Positions 8,593-18,859 of a stretch of DNA of 64,000 bases are shown piece after piece. The number at the start of each line of letters is the position of its first letter. The first letter of the stretch is position 1. A program made the position numbers and the translations under genes. The notes under the pieces were generated by a model. The model was not told the origin of the DNA. It was given only the letters and a program-made list of their open reading frames with translations, and searched no databases. The stretch is from Bagarius yarrelli (lineage: Eukaryota > Chordata > Actinopteri > Siluriformes > Sisoridae), in the NCBI GenBank assembly GCA_005784505.1, contig VCAZ01000293.1:199916-263915 (forward strand), in the 5' to 3' direction.

Positions 8593-11123
8593 ATGTCAGT
8601 GGCAAGTTTGTGTCGTGCTCTAGGTGCGTTTTCTCTAAGCTCCAGGGTTCTTTCAGCTCCGGTTAGTACTGCCTTTACTTTCTCTATCTTTTGTTCTCTT
8701 TTTTTTATTCCTCATTCTCTCTCTGTTTTGTTCTTTTAATTAGGTAGAGCCAGCACAATTATAATTTTTTTATGTTTCGAATTTTTTCTTAATGCTATTA
8801 AATTTCTCACACAACACCATACTTGTGTGTACATTTACATTTACAGCATTTGGCAGACGCTCTTATCCAGAGCGACTTACATTTCTCATTTATACAACTG
8901 AGCAATTGGGGGTTAAGGGCCTTGCTCAGGGGCCCAGCAGTGGTGGCTTGGTGAAGCTGGGAATTGGAAGTCCAACACCTTAACCATGAGCCACCACTTT
9001 CCCACATTTAAATGTTTATTTCATGTGTACTGTTTTCCTTGGTAGTGTGTCCTCTCTGCTGGAAGAGCTGCGTTGGGCATTTCCACCATTTTGTGTCCAC
9101 ACCCGGTTCGCTTCTTCGCCAACACTGTGCCTTGCCCACAGAACAGGACCCTGTGGAAACAGACAGAAAAATACACTATCCGGCCAATTGGAGTTAAAAA
9201 AACTGGAGGAAGAGACTACACAGGTCTGTATCTCCTAACTTGTCTCTTTCAACTCTGTGTGACGAGACAGTAAAAAAACACGGGCAATGTAAGCGCACAA
9301 CACCGTGATGTTTAAAACAGTACTGCTCTAGACAAGTGCACTTGCATTGGAAATAGAGCTCGTAAGATAACTCATAAGGTAGCTAAGATATTTTGCAGTA
9401 GATTTGGTATTAGGGCTGAACGATTAATCGAGGTTGAATCACAGTTGCAAATTAATACGCTGCAATCAGCTAATAGCGAAAGGCTGTGATGTGAATTTGA
9501 TAGTCCCAATGCAAATGCATGAAAAAGTTGTTTTTTTTTTTATTAAAAGTGATTTGCACTAGAAGAAAAATATATTTAGTTTAATGGATATTTAAACAAA
9601 AAATGAAAGCTGGAATAATTTAATATATATGTTTTTTTTTACTAAAATGCATTTAGGCAGCAACAGTATAATAGCATAAAGAAACTCTATTTAGTAGACA
9701 AGCACATTGCATTTGCTGGACTACAAGGAATTAAGGAAGCTATAAAGTGTGTGCTGCACGCTATTAAAAAGACTGAATCGCAATTTCAAATCACAATCGC
9801 AATATCTGTCAGAAAAATTGCAATTAGATAGTTTCCTTTAATCGCACAGCCCTACTTGGAACACTCAGAAGTGTAGACTGTTATCTATTTTCAGCATGCT
9901 CTCTTCTGGTCTTCTGGTTCTAATACACGGCATGGCTTGTAGGGAAGATCCGGAGGCAAGGCATCGGGGGGGGGCACAAACAGAGGTACAGAATGATTGA
10001 CTTTCAGCGGCTGCATTTTGAACCGGGTAAAAAGGGCACTCAGATTGAGGAGAGAGTGATTGAAGTGCGCTATGATCCTTGCAGGTACACACACACACAA
10101 ACAGACACACAGACAAAAACACACACAAATAAATATTTCTTGACCCAGGAAGGAAGATAAAATGACGTGAGTCTAATGGGTGGATAAACAGAAAAAGAAC
10201 ATTTATTTGCAGAGGTGTAGTCAGAGAGAGACAGACAGACAGACAAAGACAGCTATAAATTAAGCAGTTTTTTTTTAGGTCAGGTGACATAGCTCTGGTT
10301 GCTGGGGGAAACCGTAAACGTTGGATCATCGCCACAGAAAACATGCAGGCTGGCAACCTAATTAAAAGCTCGTCTGTGATTGGTCGGATGGCTGTCTCAG
10401 CTGACGAGGGTGATTCCCACCCACTTGGAGCACTTCCTGTAGGGACTCTGATCAACAACCTGGAGCTTCAACCGGGAAAAGGAGCTCAGTATATCCGTGC
10501 AGCAGGTGTGTTTGTGTTTGCGTGTGTGTATACATTTTAGGAATCTGGCATGTGTATTTGTAAGAGAAACTTTGTTGCTAAACTTCTGTCTGTGTGTGCG
10601 TACGTCTAAGTTTGTGTGAGAAAAGGAGAGAGACTCTTGCTAAACTGTGTGTGTGTATGTGTGTAGGGACATGTGGTGTTCTCCTACGTAAAGTAAATGG
10701 TACAGCAATCATTCAGTTGCCTTCAAAACAGCAGATTCAGGTAAGATTTACCCAAACACAGTCATGTGACTAAGTTCTGCTTTGTTTGTCAGTACTGTCT
10801 AAAAGAGGGTTCACCTGTTCTCTCCTTCCCCTCTTTCTCTACCTGTCTCTCTTTTTGTCTATCTCTCTATGTTTTTCTCTCTGTCTCCCACTCTCTCTTC
10901 CTGTCTGCAGGTGTCGGAGATGTGTGTGGCGACAGTGGGTCGTGTGTCAAATGTAGACCATAATAAACGTGTAGTAGGAAAAGCAGGACGGAATCGCTGG
11001 TTTGGAATCAGACCATCGAGTGGATTATGGAAGCGGAAGGGTGGGTGGGCGGGTCGTAAGATTCATCCTCTCCCCTCATTGAAGAGTTATGTCAACCTGC
11101 CAACTGTTTCTGTACAGCCCTGA
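8593..11123 (+). CDS. mrpl2: Mitochondrial ribosomal protein L2 (uL2m), six coding exons
   Basis: Coding exons are 8593-8661, 9046-9223, 9943-10084, 10279-10505, 10667-10740 and 10911-11123. All junctions have GT/AG and consistent phases, giving 903 nt: 300 codons plus stop, close to the human length of about 305. Exon 1 encodes MSVASLCRALGAFSLSSRVL, an Arg/Ser-rich, acid-free mitochondrial presequence. Exon 2 holds KYTIRPIGVKKTGGRDYTG. Exon 3 holds GIGGGHKQRYRMIDF and VIEVRYDPCR. Exon 4 holds RKRWIIATENMQAG and HPLGALPVGTLINN. Exon 5 holds GTCGVLLRKVNGTAIIQLPS. Exon 6 holds TVGRVSNVDHNKRVVGKAGR and RKGGWAGRKI. The protein is a core 39S subunit component binding 16S rRNA near the peptidyl-transferase centre. 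Introns 1 and 2 carry a SINE and a hAT derivative. A non-coding 5' exon may exist upstream. Confidence 0.95.
8827..9005 (-). repeat. tRNA-headed SINE (V-SINE-like) in mrpl2 intron 1
   Basis: Read on the minus strand: GTGGTGGCTCATGGTTAAGG (A-box-like tRNA head), a degraded B box, GGGCCCCTGAGCAAGGCCC, TAAGTCGCTCTGGATAAGAG, CGTCTGCCAAATGC, and a (TAAATG)n tail. The same layout recurs about ten times in the window. The CTCTGGATAAGAGCGTCTGC block followed by TAAATG repeats resembles vertebrate V-SINEs. The name is inferred. Confidence 0.7.
9411..9854 (+). mobile_element. hAT-derived MITE in mrpl2 intron 2
   Basis: It shares TAGGGCTGAACGATTAATCG at the left and ATTAGATA...TCGCACAGCCCTA at the right with the longer relic at 7641-8524. 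It also shares subterminal ATCGCAAT motifs. It has no coding sequence. The flanks ATTTGGTA (9402) and ACTTGGAA (after the right end) agree at 6 of 8 positions, consistent with a decayed 8-bp target duplication. Confidence 0.7.
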
Positions 11124-11790
11124 TGTGCACACACATGCCAAAATCTCTAGGTGTAACACTGAAATCTTATTTGCAGAAAGACTCTCCATAAAGATTTAAC
11201 AGTAACTGTGTTCGATTACAATGATGATGATGATGATGATGTGGAAAAATAGGAGGTCATTTATGTGTTTTTATAGTTGAACTCCCTGAATTTTATTTTT
11301 TCGCAGTAAGACACAACTTTTCATTATGTTCAACATCACAAGATTAAAGTGATTATTAAACCACTTATATCATGCTTACTCTTTGGAAGCTGTTTGTATT
11401 TAAACCATTTTTTAATTTCTGTACATGTTGTGTAAAAATTATGTAATCAGGTTCCAACTAAGCGTTTTATCAGACATTACCAACAGATCTGCTGTCACAT
11501 CAGCTTATACCCAAACATCTGGAGTCTCGAGCTCAGGTTCGCACTGACTATAGTAAAAGAGGAATAAACCGAATTCTAAAAAAATATCAACTTCATTCAA
11601 GCAATTCTAACCAAGCAACTCTTTACTCTCATCACTGACACTAATATAATCTTTTAATGAAATACATTTATGGGAGTCTTCATGGTCACAATGGTCGTCT
11701 TTTCAGACTCCAGTTTTGTCAAGCTGTTTAAAGGTAAAGCTGTGATGTGAAAAACGTACTCAGCTTAACAACACTGCAGTGTGAACCGCA
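11124..11790 (+). other. mrpl2 3' flank
   Basis: This contains the presumed 3' UTR. ATTAAA-type signals occur near 11343 and a canonical AATAAA at 11563-11568. No further ORF is recognised before the RTE LINE that starts at about 11790. Confidence 0.45.
11219..11241 (+). repeat. (ATG)n microsatellite
   Basis: About seven ATG/GAT trinucleotide units lie in the 3' flank of mrpl2, roughly 100 bp after the stop codon and probably in its 3' UTR. Confidence 0.85.
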
Positions 11791-11794
11791 GATA

Positions 11795-12271
11795 CTAGGG
11801 GGCACTCTGACACTTTTTTTTTAATTTATATACCAAAAAAACAAAAGATTTAGTTGACTCTCTCCCTTTTTCTTTTTCATTTCTTTCATGGTGTGTAAGA
11901 ATACATCCTCCTACCAATATCTCTCCTCTGTACATGTCCAAACCACCTAAATCTGGCTTTCCTGGCTTTCTCCCCAAAACATCTAACATGAGCCGTCCCC
12001 CTAATGAACTTATTCCTAATCCTGTCCAGCCCCATCACTCACAAAAAAAAGCTCAACATCTTCAGCTTTGCTACATCTCTTCCACCGGTTTCTTCCTCGG
12101 TGCCACTGTCTTTAAACCATACGTCATAGCTAGTCTTACCACTTTCTTGTACACCTTCCCCTTGATTCTAGCTGATATTCTTCTGACACACATCAATCCT
12201 GACTCGTTTCTCCACCTATTCCACCTTCCATTTCTTTTCACTATTCCAACCTGTTTGTACTCGCTTCTCAC
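11795..12271 (-). pseudogene. RTE-type LINE C-terminal domain
   Basis: The frame 12071-12271 has VGIVKRNGRWNRWRNESG, then RRISARIKGKVYKKVVRLAM and TYGLKTVAPRKK. This matches the V-R-GWN-WR--SGV-CDRKIS-R-KGKVY-TVVRPAM-YG-E block after the RT palm. The frame 11795-11989 reads MLDVLGRKPGKPDLGGLDMY, the end of the ORF. Both are broken. Confidence 0.65.
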
Positions 12272-12399
12272 CCTGTAATCTCACTGTTACACTTCCCTCT
12301 CTTTTATTCAAACACATGTACTCTGTCTTGCTTTGACTGACTTTCATTCCTCTTCAGAGGAAACCTCCACCTCTCCAGCTATCTCTACAGATCACAATG

Positions 12400-13069
12400 T
12401 CATCTGCAAACATCGTTGTCCAAGGAGATTCCTCCCTGAGCTTGTCTGTCAACCGATCGATCACCACAGCCAACCAGAAGGGGCTTAAACTGATCCCTGA
12501 TGCAGACCTCCATTTTAAACTCCTCTGTCTGACCTACTGCACACCTCACAACTGTCCTCCTTCTCTCATACATATACTGCACCACCCTAACATGCTTCTC
12601 TGCTATTTTTGATTTCCTCATACCACAGCTCTTCTCTTGGTACCCTGTCATGCGTTCTCCAGGTCTACAAAAAAAGACAATGCAGCTCCCTAGGACCATC
12701 TCTGTACTTCTCTATCAGCATTCTCAGAGCAAAGATTGCATCTGTAGTGCTTTTTCTGGGCATAAAGCCATACTGCTGCTCACAAATATCTACTAAACTC
12801 CATAACCTTGCTTCCACTTCTCTTTCCCATACCTTCATTGTATGAATCATCAACTTTATGCCTCTGTAGTTGTTGCAACTCTGCACATCACCCTTCTTCT
12901 TAAAGATGGGCACAAGTACACTTCTCCATTCCTCAGGTATCTTCTCACTCACTAAAATCCCATTGAACAATCCAGTAAGAAATTCTATGGCTGCCTCTAC
13001 TAGACATTTCCACACCACCACTGGTATCTCATCAGGAACAACTGCCTTTCCTCCTTTCATTCTCTTCAA
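12400..13069 (-). pseudogene. RTE-type LINE reverse transcriptase remnant
   Basis: The first frame (12665-13069) has MKRMKGGKAVVPDEIPVVVW, corresponding to GKAVGPDxIPxEVW. It continues with IPEEWRSVLVPIFKKKGDVQ, NNYRGIKLMIHTMKVWEREV and QQYGFMPRKSTTDAIFALRM, and ends at ELHCLFL. A frameshift then gives a second frame (12400-12699) with KHVRVVQYMYERRRTVVRCA, VGQTEEFKMEV and a region reading DQFKPLLVGCGDRSV, where family members have the motif around DQLSEEV. The RT FADD segment is frame-disrupted (DDIVICR-like text near 12400). The set of strings is characteristic of fish RTE-clade LINEs. Confidence 0.75.
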
Positions 13070-13395
13070 AGCCTATCTTTGTATGTACTAATCTTTTAAA
13101 CTTCCTGCTCCTCATTGTTCACCTCTTCTAACCTTTTTTTCCTCTCATTTTTCTAATTTATCAACACTTCAAAGTACTCCTTCTATCTTCTTTGTACACT
13201 CTCCTTACTTGTGAGCACCTTTCCATCCCGGTCCTTAATAACCCTAAGTTGCTGCACATCCTTGCCATTTCGATCACTCTGCCTTGCTAACCTGTACACT
13301 TACTTCTCTCCTTCTCTAATGTCTAACCTAGTGTACAACTAATCATATGCTATTTGCTTGGCCTTAGCCTCATTTTTATGTCTAATTCTTCTTGG

Positions 13396-13861
13396 CTAAC
13401 CTCTTCCTTTGTATACTATCCAGAACTTCCTCATTCCACCACCAACTCTCCTTATCTTCTTTCCCCTTCCATATGATAGACCTGTCATCTTTCTTTCTGT
13501 CTCCCTGATCATTTCTGCTGTAGTTTGCCATTCATCTAAAAACACTAACTGACCGCCAAGAGCCTGTTTCCTGTCCAAATTCTTCACAGTATTCTCCCTT
13601 TTTAGCTTTCACCACTTGGTTTTCCTCTCTACGAAGATCTCTCTTTGATCTCTTCTTCCAGACCAACATCTTTATCCTACACACCACCATTCTATGCTGT
13701 CTATTCCATGCACTCTCATAGCTCGTTATATGCTCCTCTTCCTTATGGAAAAAAGTATTTACTACAACCATCTCTATCCTCTTAGCGACATCTTCTATCA
13801 TCTGTCCTTTTCCGGATGATTTCCTATTGTTCCCTTCCCTGACTCCAAACCTGCCCAACAC
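13396..13861 (-). pseudogene. RTE-type LINE endonuclease C-terminus and linker
   Basis: The frame at 13532-13861 has GRFGVREGN, MIEDVAKRIEMVVVNTFFHK, EEHITSYESA and RQHRMVVCRI. These correspond to the end of the AP-endonuclease (D/E-F---M-VVNTFF, R-HRMV-C). The following linker (13396-13587) reads LVFLDEWQTTAEMIRETERK and GRGKKIRRVGGGMRKFWIV. The catalytic N-terminal half is missing. Confidence 0.65.
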
Positions 13862-14027
13862 TTCATCACCTCTGTTCCCCTCACCAAATTACTTACAATT
13901 ACCTCATCTAACTCTCTTTCTCTTCTAACTTATAACCTACTTGTGGGGCATAACCATTTACAAAATTTACCATCATCCCTTCAATATCTAACTTTAGTTT
14001 CCTTTCTGTCTCTCACTCCGACGTTGT

Positions 14028-14660
14028 GTGAGCAAGCGGCAAAGAGAAAGCAATTTAAAGAGCGATTACCTCATCACGCATCGCTGGATCAGGAGCGCGA
14101 TCCATTTTTCACTGCCCTTGTGGAAAAGGCTTACACTGCTTCTGGGCAAGCTGCATTCTCTACACACCATAGCCACCCTGCAGGTTTACCAGGCTCAGGC
14201 GTTGCAACAGCTGCTCCTGCAGAAACGGAGAAGGGCAACGGCCACACTTGTGGTCCAGGAACGCCACCTGTGGCCTAACCTGGCTGAGATGTGGGAGGCT
14301 GAGAAGGTTCGCTTTCTTGACGCCCTCATCTCAGTCCCAGTCGGGACCTACAGCCAAGCCAGTCCACCCGGCTACTCGCAGGAAGGTGGCATGCACCCGT
14401 GGTACTCTGGATGTGTCTCGGCAGGAGCCATTGGTGAGGTACCTGGGGGCTTGGGTAAGCCTTTCCAGTGCCTTCCAGTGTTGCGATTCAGTTCACCAGG
14501 TGCCTGCCCAGGTTCAGGGGCATTCTGGTTACCTCGGTCTGAGGCGAGAATGCTACTGTCCTGCGTGCAGAGGTCGCGTCCTTCAGGCCAAGAGAATACA
14601 GGGGTTTTACTGGGTCCTTCACAAGTTCCCGAACCGAGAAAAATGCTAACCCTCAAGCAC
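14028..14660 (+). pseudogene. DIRS Gag C-terminus and RT N-terminus
   Basis: Overlapping frames give KAYTASGQAAFSTHHSHPAG, typical of DIRS Gag near its end (A-KAY-ASGQAASALHAMA-LQVYQA). Frames then read QVYQAQALQQLLLQKRRRAT and a PRYSGCVSAGAIGEVPG segment that recurs at 59330. From there the RT N-terminal region begins. Frame changes are needed to follow the protein, so it is inactive. Confidence 0.55.
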
Positions 14661-14668
14661 ATTGTAAC

Positions 14669-15070
14669 GTGTGTAAGATACCAGGATTGGTTCGTGGCTG
14701 TAGACCTGAAGGACACGTACGTCTATATCTTGATCCTTCTAGACACAGACCCTTTCTGCAGTTTGCCTTCAAAGGTCATGCATACCAGTACAAGGTCCTC
14801 CCCCTAGGGCTGTCCCTGTCCCCGCGTGTCTTCACAAAGCTTGCGGAGGCTGCCTTAGCCCCCCTCCGGAAGGTGGGCATACGCATCCTCAATTATTTTG
14901 ATGACTGGCTAATCCTAGCTCACTCACGAGAGGTTGTGGTTGCGCACAGGGATAGGGTGCTTCACCACCTTGCCCAGTTGGGGCTTCAGGTCCACTGGGG
15001 AAAGAGCAAACTTTCCCCCAGTGCAGAGTATCTCTTTTCTTCAGTATCCATTTGGATTCGGTCAAGATGA
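14669..15070 (+). pseudogene. DIRS reverse transcriptase with intact FDDW motif
   Basis: Motif A is in an overlapping frame (QDWFVAVDLKDTY at about 14685-14725). After a frameshift, this frame reads KGHAYQYKVLPLGLSLSPRV, TKLAEAALAPLRKVGIRILN and YFDDWLILAHSREVVVAHRD. FDDW codons are at 14897-14908. It continues with HHLAQLGLQVHWGKSKLSPS. The catalytic Asp pair is kept, unlike the FDNW copy at 2511 and the YLDNW copy at 23188. One frameshift separates motif A from motif C, so the gene is not translatable as it stands. Confidence 0.75.
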
Positions 15071-15511
15071 GGGCTCGGCTCTTCCCGGAGCGGGCCCAGG
15101 TGGGGCTGAAATGTGTAAGCTCCCGCAAACGCAGCTCTGCGGTCCCCCTAAAGCAATTTCAGAGGCCGCTCCTGGGGCATTTGCCATCTTTGACCGCGGA
15201 GGTTCCGCTAGGCCCTCATGCAAGAGGCTTCCAGATCGGGTCCCGGGATGGCATGGCATCATGGCACACCGGGTTGCAGGTAACCACGATGTGTCGCCAG
15301 ACATCTCGTCCTACATCTCGTTCCGGCAGGTGTCCAGTCATTTGTCATTAGTCACAGGCAGGGTGTGCCACAGTGTGGGCACCTTGGCATGCAATGGCAG
15401 GCACAGCTGCAGCCACACCGGCTGGGGCACGGATGCAATGGGCAGGCATATCCGCTTGTCTGGACGGCCCCGGCTGAGCCCCCGGCTGCAATGGCTTGAA
15501 TTGTTGTTGCA

Positions 15512-15787
15512 GTGTGGTTAGCCCTGAGGAGGTTTCGGCCTACGATTCAGGGCAAAAACGTGTTGATCCGGTCGCACAACACTGCGACGGTGGCCTACAT
15601 CAACCATTCAGGTGGAGCACGGTCCCGTCGCATGTCTTTGCTTGCCCGCCATCTGTTGGTGTGGAGCCAGCACAGGCTCAAATCTTTGCGTGCCTCTCAT
15701 GTCCCAGGCGACCTCAATCGTGTAGCAGACATGCTCTCACAAAAAAGACCCCTTGGGGCTCCACCCACAGACGGTCCAGCTGATTGA
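15512..15787 (+). pseudogene. DIRS RNase H C-terminal part
   Basis: The ORF reads LALRRFRPTIQGKNVLIRS, HNTATVAYINHSGGARSRRM, SLLARHLLVWSQHRLKSLRA and SHVPGDLNRVADMLSQKRPL. This is RNase H of the DIRS family. The usual RTDNTATVAYINHQGG is changed to RSHNTATVAYIN, so the catalytic Asp is replaced by His. Homologous pieces occur at 40200-40400, 51240-51410 and 60010-60180. Confidence 0.75.
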
Positions 15788-15960
15788 CAATACATTTTTT
15801 GTAGTTGTTATCAAATTACTCGAATAAGGAACTACCCTTGTCCTTAATTAACCATTACTTACTGCTTAGTACATCTTGTTTATAAATTACTTCACAGTAT
15901 TAATTTAAGTGGAAATGTAGTACTGCCATTTATTTCCTGCATTGTTACTTTCTAACAATG
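15788..15960. repeat. Dispersed AT-rich repeat, unassigned
   Basis: GTCCTTAATTAACCATTACT, TACTGCTTAGT, ATCTTGTTTATAAATTA and AATGTAGTAC are shared in order with 35540-35618. There the repeat is interrupted by a solo LTR. The family is not identified. Confidence 0.5.
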
Positions 15961-16319
15961 GACCATTATACCAAAATATATCTCAGATATAAAAGAACTT
16001 CATAATATCATTTGTAATAAAGAAAGTAATAAAAGAGTTTATGGAATATAACTCTTTTTTGTGTCTAAATGATGGCAATCCAACAGCAATAGACGCGGTG
16101 GAATGTCGTGCCCGGATATTACAATAGTTTCAGAACCATTAGATGGCGAATGTATATGGTAAGTATTTATAGATAATAAGAGAAAGTGATCACTTTCTTG
16201 TGACCTGTAAAATTAAAAATGACGTTAAGATACAGAGTTATATTTTTGGCATTAGAAAGGCATATAAAAAGGCAGGTTAGAAAAAGTTCCAAAAACAAAT
16301 TGAAAATCGTCTAATAGAG

Positions 16320-17020
16320 GGCAGTGTTGATGACAGGTATTGTAAAATAGTGACACTTAACAGTCTATTTTACTATAACACGTAAAAGAAAAAATATACC
16401 CTGGTGGTCCGAAGAATGCTCGGCAGAAATCAAAGAAAGGAAAGAAGCATTTTGTTATAAAGAACATTTACCCCATAAGCAGTCATAAATGATTAAAAGG
16501 AATAAGCTTTTGTAAAGAGGTTATTAAAAATACAAAGAAGACAGCAAAATTCCGCAATACAATAGCAAAGAAAACCAAAATGAATTAAGCATGGTTACAT
16601 GATAAAAATTATATATGGAATTGACAGTTTTAAAAAGATATATCCTGTAATAAAGAAATAGGAAGGTGGCTATTACAAACTAGGCTAAAATGCTGTCTCA
16701 AACATTTGCTCATCACATTTTTAACACCAAAAGCACTAACAATGTTATTGCAAACGTATAATTATATATTAAAGAAGGGTTCTGAAAAACTAAAAAGAAC
16801 TGCATTTGTGCTTCCTTTTGGTAAGCCTGGGACATAAAAACGACATAAAAACGACTGAATTACATTCTGGAAATAAGAGAAATGTTTTCAGCCTTTCAAA
16901 GTGGTTTAAGGAAAAGTAGATCTACACCAGATGCTCTGATCTGTTTTAAAAGTAAAGTAAGAAAAACATTCGTAATAAAACAATACATGGTTGCAGTCTT
17001 TTTTGACATCTATGACATTT
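16320..17020 (+). pseudogene. LINE remnant, I/R1-like
   Basis: Plus-strand frames give EKIYPWWSEECSAEIKERKE, matching the linker PWW--EC--AI--R--A of I/R1-type LINEs. A K-L-K-AQ-V-R-like lysine-rich stretch follows, and near 16885-17010 FQSGLRKSRSTPDALICFKS and KQYMVAVFFDIYD. These resemble the QxGFRKGRSTxDxxxxLE and VAVFFDLEKAYD motifs of RT. Many stops and frame changes are present. The assignment to clade is tentative. Confidence 0.45.
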
Positions 17021-17199
17021 CGACACTTTGTGGAAGAAAGGCTTGATAATTAAATGTGTTAAAGTTTATAATTGCGTTTTAGATTTTTAATTTAAACAAT
17101 TTTCAGGGAATGTGGTGCAGGTTTGTGTTATTAGAATTCGAAAGAGAATGAGTGGTGAAGTGAGGAGGAACCTGACGTGTCTGGGACAGAACACCCCCC

Positions 17200-17362
17200 C
17201 TCTCAACATTGGTGCAGATTTCCTCCTGACATCTGTCTTTTGCTTCTGCCTCTTGACAGCTCTTTGGAGGTGTTGGTGGACCATCCCCCAGACCTTCTCA
17301 CTCTCCTGTAACCAGTGAGTCACTGCTAGAATGTTAGAGGGCTCACCTGACCAGGGGAACAC
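17200..17362 (-). pseudogene. Ty3/gypsy integrase C-terminal segment
   Basis: The minus-strand frame opens with MFPWSGEPSNILAVTHWLQE, then SEKVWGMVHQHLQRAVKRQK and ADARRKSAP-like KTDVRRKSAP. In intact elements the GQxVWLSTRD block follows, but here it is replaced by CPRHVRFLLTSP. It is homologous to 60-175. Confidence 0.7.
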
Positions 17363-17555
17363 CAGTAACCGATTAGTTACCGGAACGGGGTAAGACCTGA
17401 GGCGACGAACCGCTTCCAGGAGTTCTGGTGGCTGTGACAGAAAGTACTAAGATAATGAGCGATCTTTTTTTTTTGTTTTCCTTTTGCTCTAAGTGTGGTA
17501 CACCGATGTAAGAAACACTGGGTTAAGAAATTTTGCTAAATTCCAAATGGGCCTA

Positions 17556-17855
17556 TCAAGGATTAAGACTTTTTGCCTTGTGGAGGTTCTGATGGCCTGT
17601 ATAAACAATGAATGGATGATATGCACCCTCCAACCAGTTTATCCACTTCTCCAGGGCAAGCTTAATTGCTAGTTCTCTGTTAGCAATGTCATAATTCTGC
17701 TCCACTGGGGTAATATTCTTTAAAAAGAAGGTGCATGGATGGAGTCTTGATGAGTTCCCTGACATTGGGAGGACTGCTCCCACCTCAGTGGAGGAGGCAT
17801 CTACTTCTATGACCAATGAAAGGGTCTTAGGTTTCTTCTTTAGTAAGTTTGTCAA
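17556..17855 (-). pseudogene. Ty3/gypsy RNase H domain
   Basis: The frame reads LSLVIEVDASSTEVGAVLPM, LHPCTFFLKNITPVEQNYDI, ANRELAIKLALEKWINWLEG and YHPFIVYTGHQNLHKAKSLN. The catalytic Asp (VDAS), the Glu (NREL) and the YD are present. The TDHKNL motif is changed to TGHQNL, removing an Asp. The domain is otherwise nearly full length. Inactivity is likely. Confidence 0.75.
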
Positions 17856-17871
17856 TAATGCAGTGATTAGG

Positions 17872-18350
17872 CTATAATTCTTTATAAAACGTCTTTAGAA
17901 ATTTGCAAAGCCCAGGAATCATTGCAGATTCAGGCCACACCCTTATGGCTTTCACTTTACCCTCATCTATCTTGACTTCATCGGCGGAGATGTGATACCC
18001 GAGGAACTGGATGCTGGGCTGATGGTGGGTGCATTTTTTGTCATTCAAGTATAGGCAATGATTGGGAGACATTAGAAAACCTTGGTCACAAAATGACAAT
18101 GCTTACTCTCGGTTTGGGAATAAACTAGAATATCATCAATATATACAAGAATGAAACGGTTAAGAAACACCTCATTCATGTAACCCTAAAATAATAGACT
18201 ATAGGGCCTCACCATGTACTCGTAGTGATCTATAGGGGTGATAAAGGCTATCTTCCATTCATCTTTCTTTTGAATGCGGATCAGGTTATACGCTCCATAG
18301 GTCTAACTTGGTGAAGATCTTGGCCCATCAAGGCAGTTCTAAGACCTGTG
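17872..18350 (-). pseudogene. Ty3/gypsy reverse transcriptase fragment
   Basis: The minus-strand sequence near 18125-18160 gives LVYIDDILVYS, an intact YIDD active site. Frame 17872-18099 then reads FLMSPNHCLYLNDKKCTHHQ, PSIQFLGYHISADEVKIDEG and KVKAIRVWPESAMIPGLCKF, the RT thumb/connection (FLG--IS--G---D--KV-A---WP-P). Upstream sequence to 18350 is degraded palm. Frameshifts and stops are present. Confidence 0.75.
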
Positions 18351-18399
18351 GAACAAGATTCTCTATGGACATGGCTTCAATGGCATGATAGAGGTTAAC

Positions 18400-18665
18400 T
18401 GGGGCGTTGTGGGAAGTTACGGAAAGCACTCTGGAGGTGAGTGGCATATAAAGGCTGTGTGTGTGCAATCAGAAGATTGCGGTGCAAGTGCGTGTGATAA
18501 GAATTTGCGAGAGATATAGCGGTGAAGTGAGGAGGAGCCTGGTGTGTCTGTGACAATATCAAGGCTATCCAGTCTGTCTTTGTGCACATTGCAGACTAAC
18601 AGACTATTAAGTCTGTCCCAGCCTATAGTAGTCCTTAGCCACGTCTTCAGCCTCCGCAATTGCTA
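18400..18665 (-). other. Gypsy-related remnant, poorly conserved
   Basis: Part of the segment (GAATTTGCGAGAGATATAGC, GGTGAAGTGAGGAGGAGCCT) is similar on + to 17130-17175 (GAAAGAGAATGAGTGGTGAA, GTGAGGAGGAACCTG). This suggests a duplicated portion of the integrase tail region. The frame itself has no recognised motif. Confidence 0.35.
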
Positions 18666-18859
18666 GAACCACCAACAAAATTCTGCCAACTTGGTCAAAC
18701 AACGCCCCACCTCTACCAGCAGTCCCCTTAGAACCACTGCTGCCCCTCCACTGCTGCTACAGGGATATATCTGCAACTCAGGGTACTCAGTAATTAAAGC
18801 ACTTAACACCCCAGTCAGAAGGTCTCTAATTTTAATTTAGTCTTTAGACTGTCCTGGTT

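Larger units (their letters stand above)
11790..13998 (-). mobile_element. RTE-type LINE, 5' and internally degraded
   Basis: On the minus strand the order is endonuclease C-terminus (13861-13532), linker (13587-13396), RT (13069-12665 and 12699-12400) and C-terminal domain (12271-11795). Strings match one another in order and look like a single insertion with many frameshifts. It ends where the DIRS terminus begins at about 13999. Confidence 0.75.
13999..15787 (+). mobile_element. DIRS retrotransposon relic with RT and RNase H
   Basis: The left tip at about 13999-14027 (TTTCTGTCTCTCACTCCGAC, then GTTGTGT) matches the left tip of the copy at 50083. A deletion removes the ITR body and jumps to a Gag region (GAGCAAGCGGCAAAGAG). 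Gag C-terminus, RT and RNase H follow. The element ends in RNase H, and the tyrosine recombinase and right ITR are absent. Confidence 0.75.
17090..18360 (-). mobile_element. Ty3/gypsy retrotransposon fragment (RT-RNase H-integrase)
   Basis: On the minus strand the order is RT fingers and palm with a YIDD box (18350-17872), RNase H (17855-17556) and the integrase C-terminal segment (17362-17200). The integrase zinc finger and core between 17550 and 17370 are missing. No LTR is recognised. Confidence 0.75.

Noticed and set aside
8930..9000. tRNA-like A and B boxes (also at 20900-20960, 34990-35060 and 63900-63980)
   Set aside because: They belong to SINE heads. The cloverleaf is degenerate and SINE bodies follow, so they are not tRNA genes.
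10085..10130. CA-rich tract and long minus-strand frame (9865-10458)
   Set aside because: It lies in mrpl2 intron 3 and on the antisense of exons 3 and 4. The frame is a shadow of the real exons.
14372..14716. Minus-strand frame of 114 codons
   Set aside because: Antisense shadow of the DIRS Gag/RT sequence on the plus strand.
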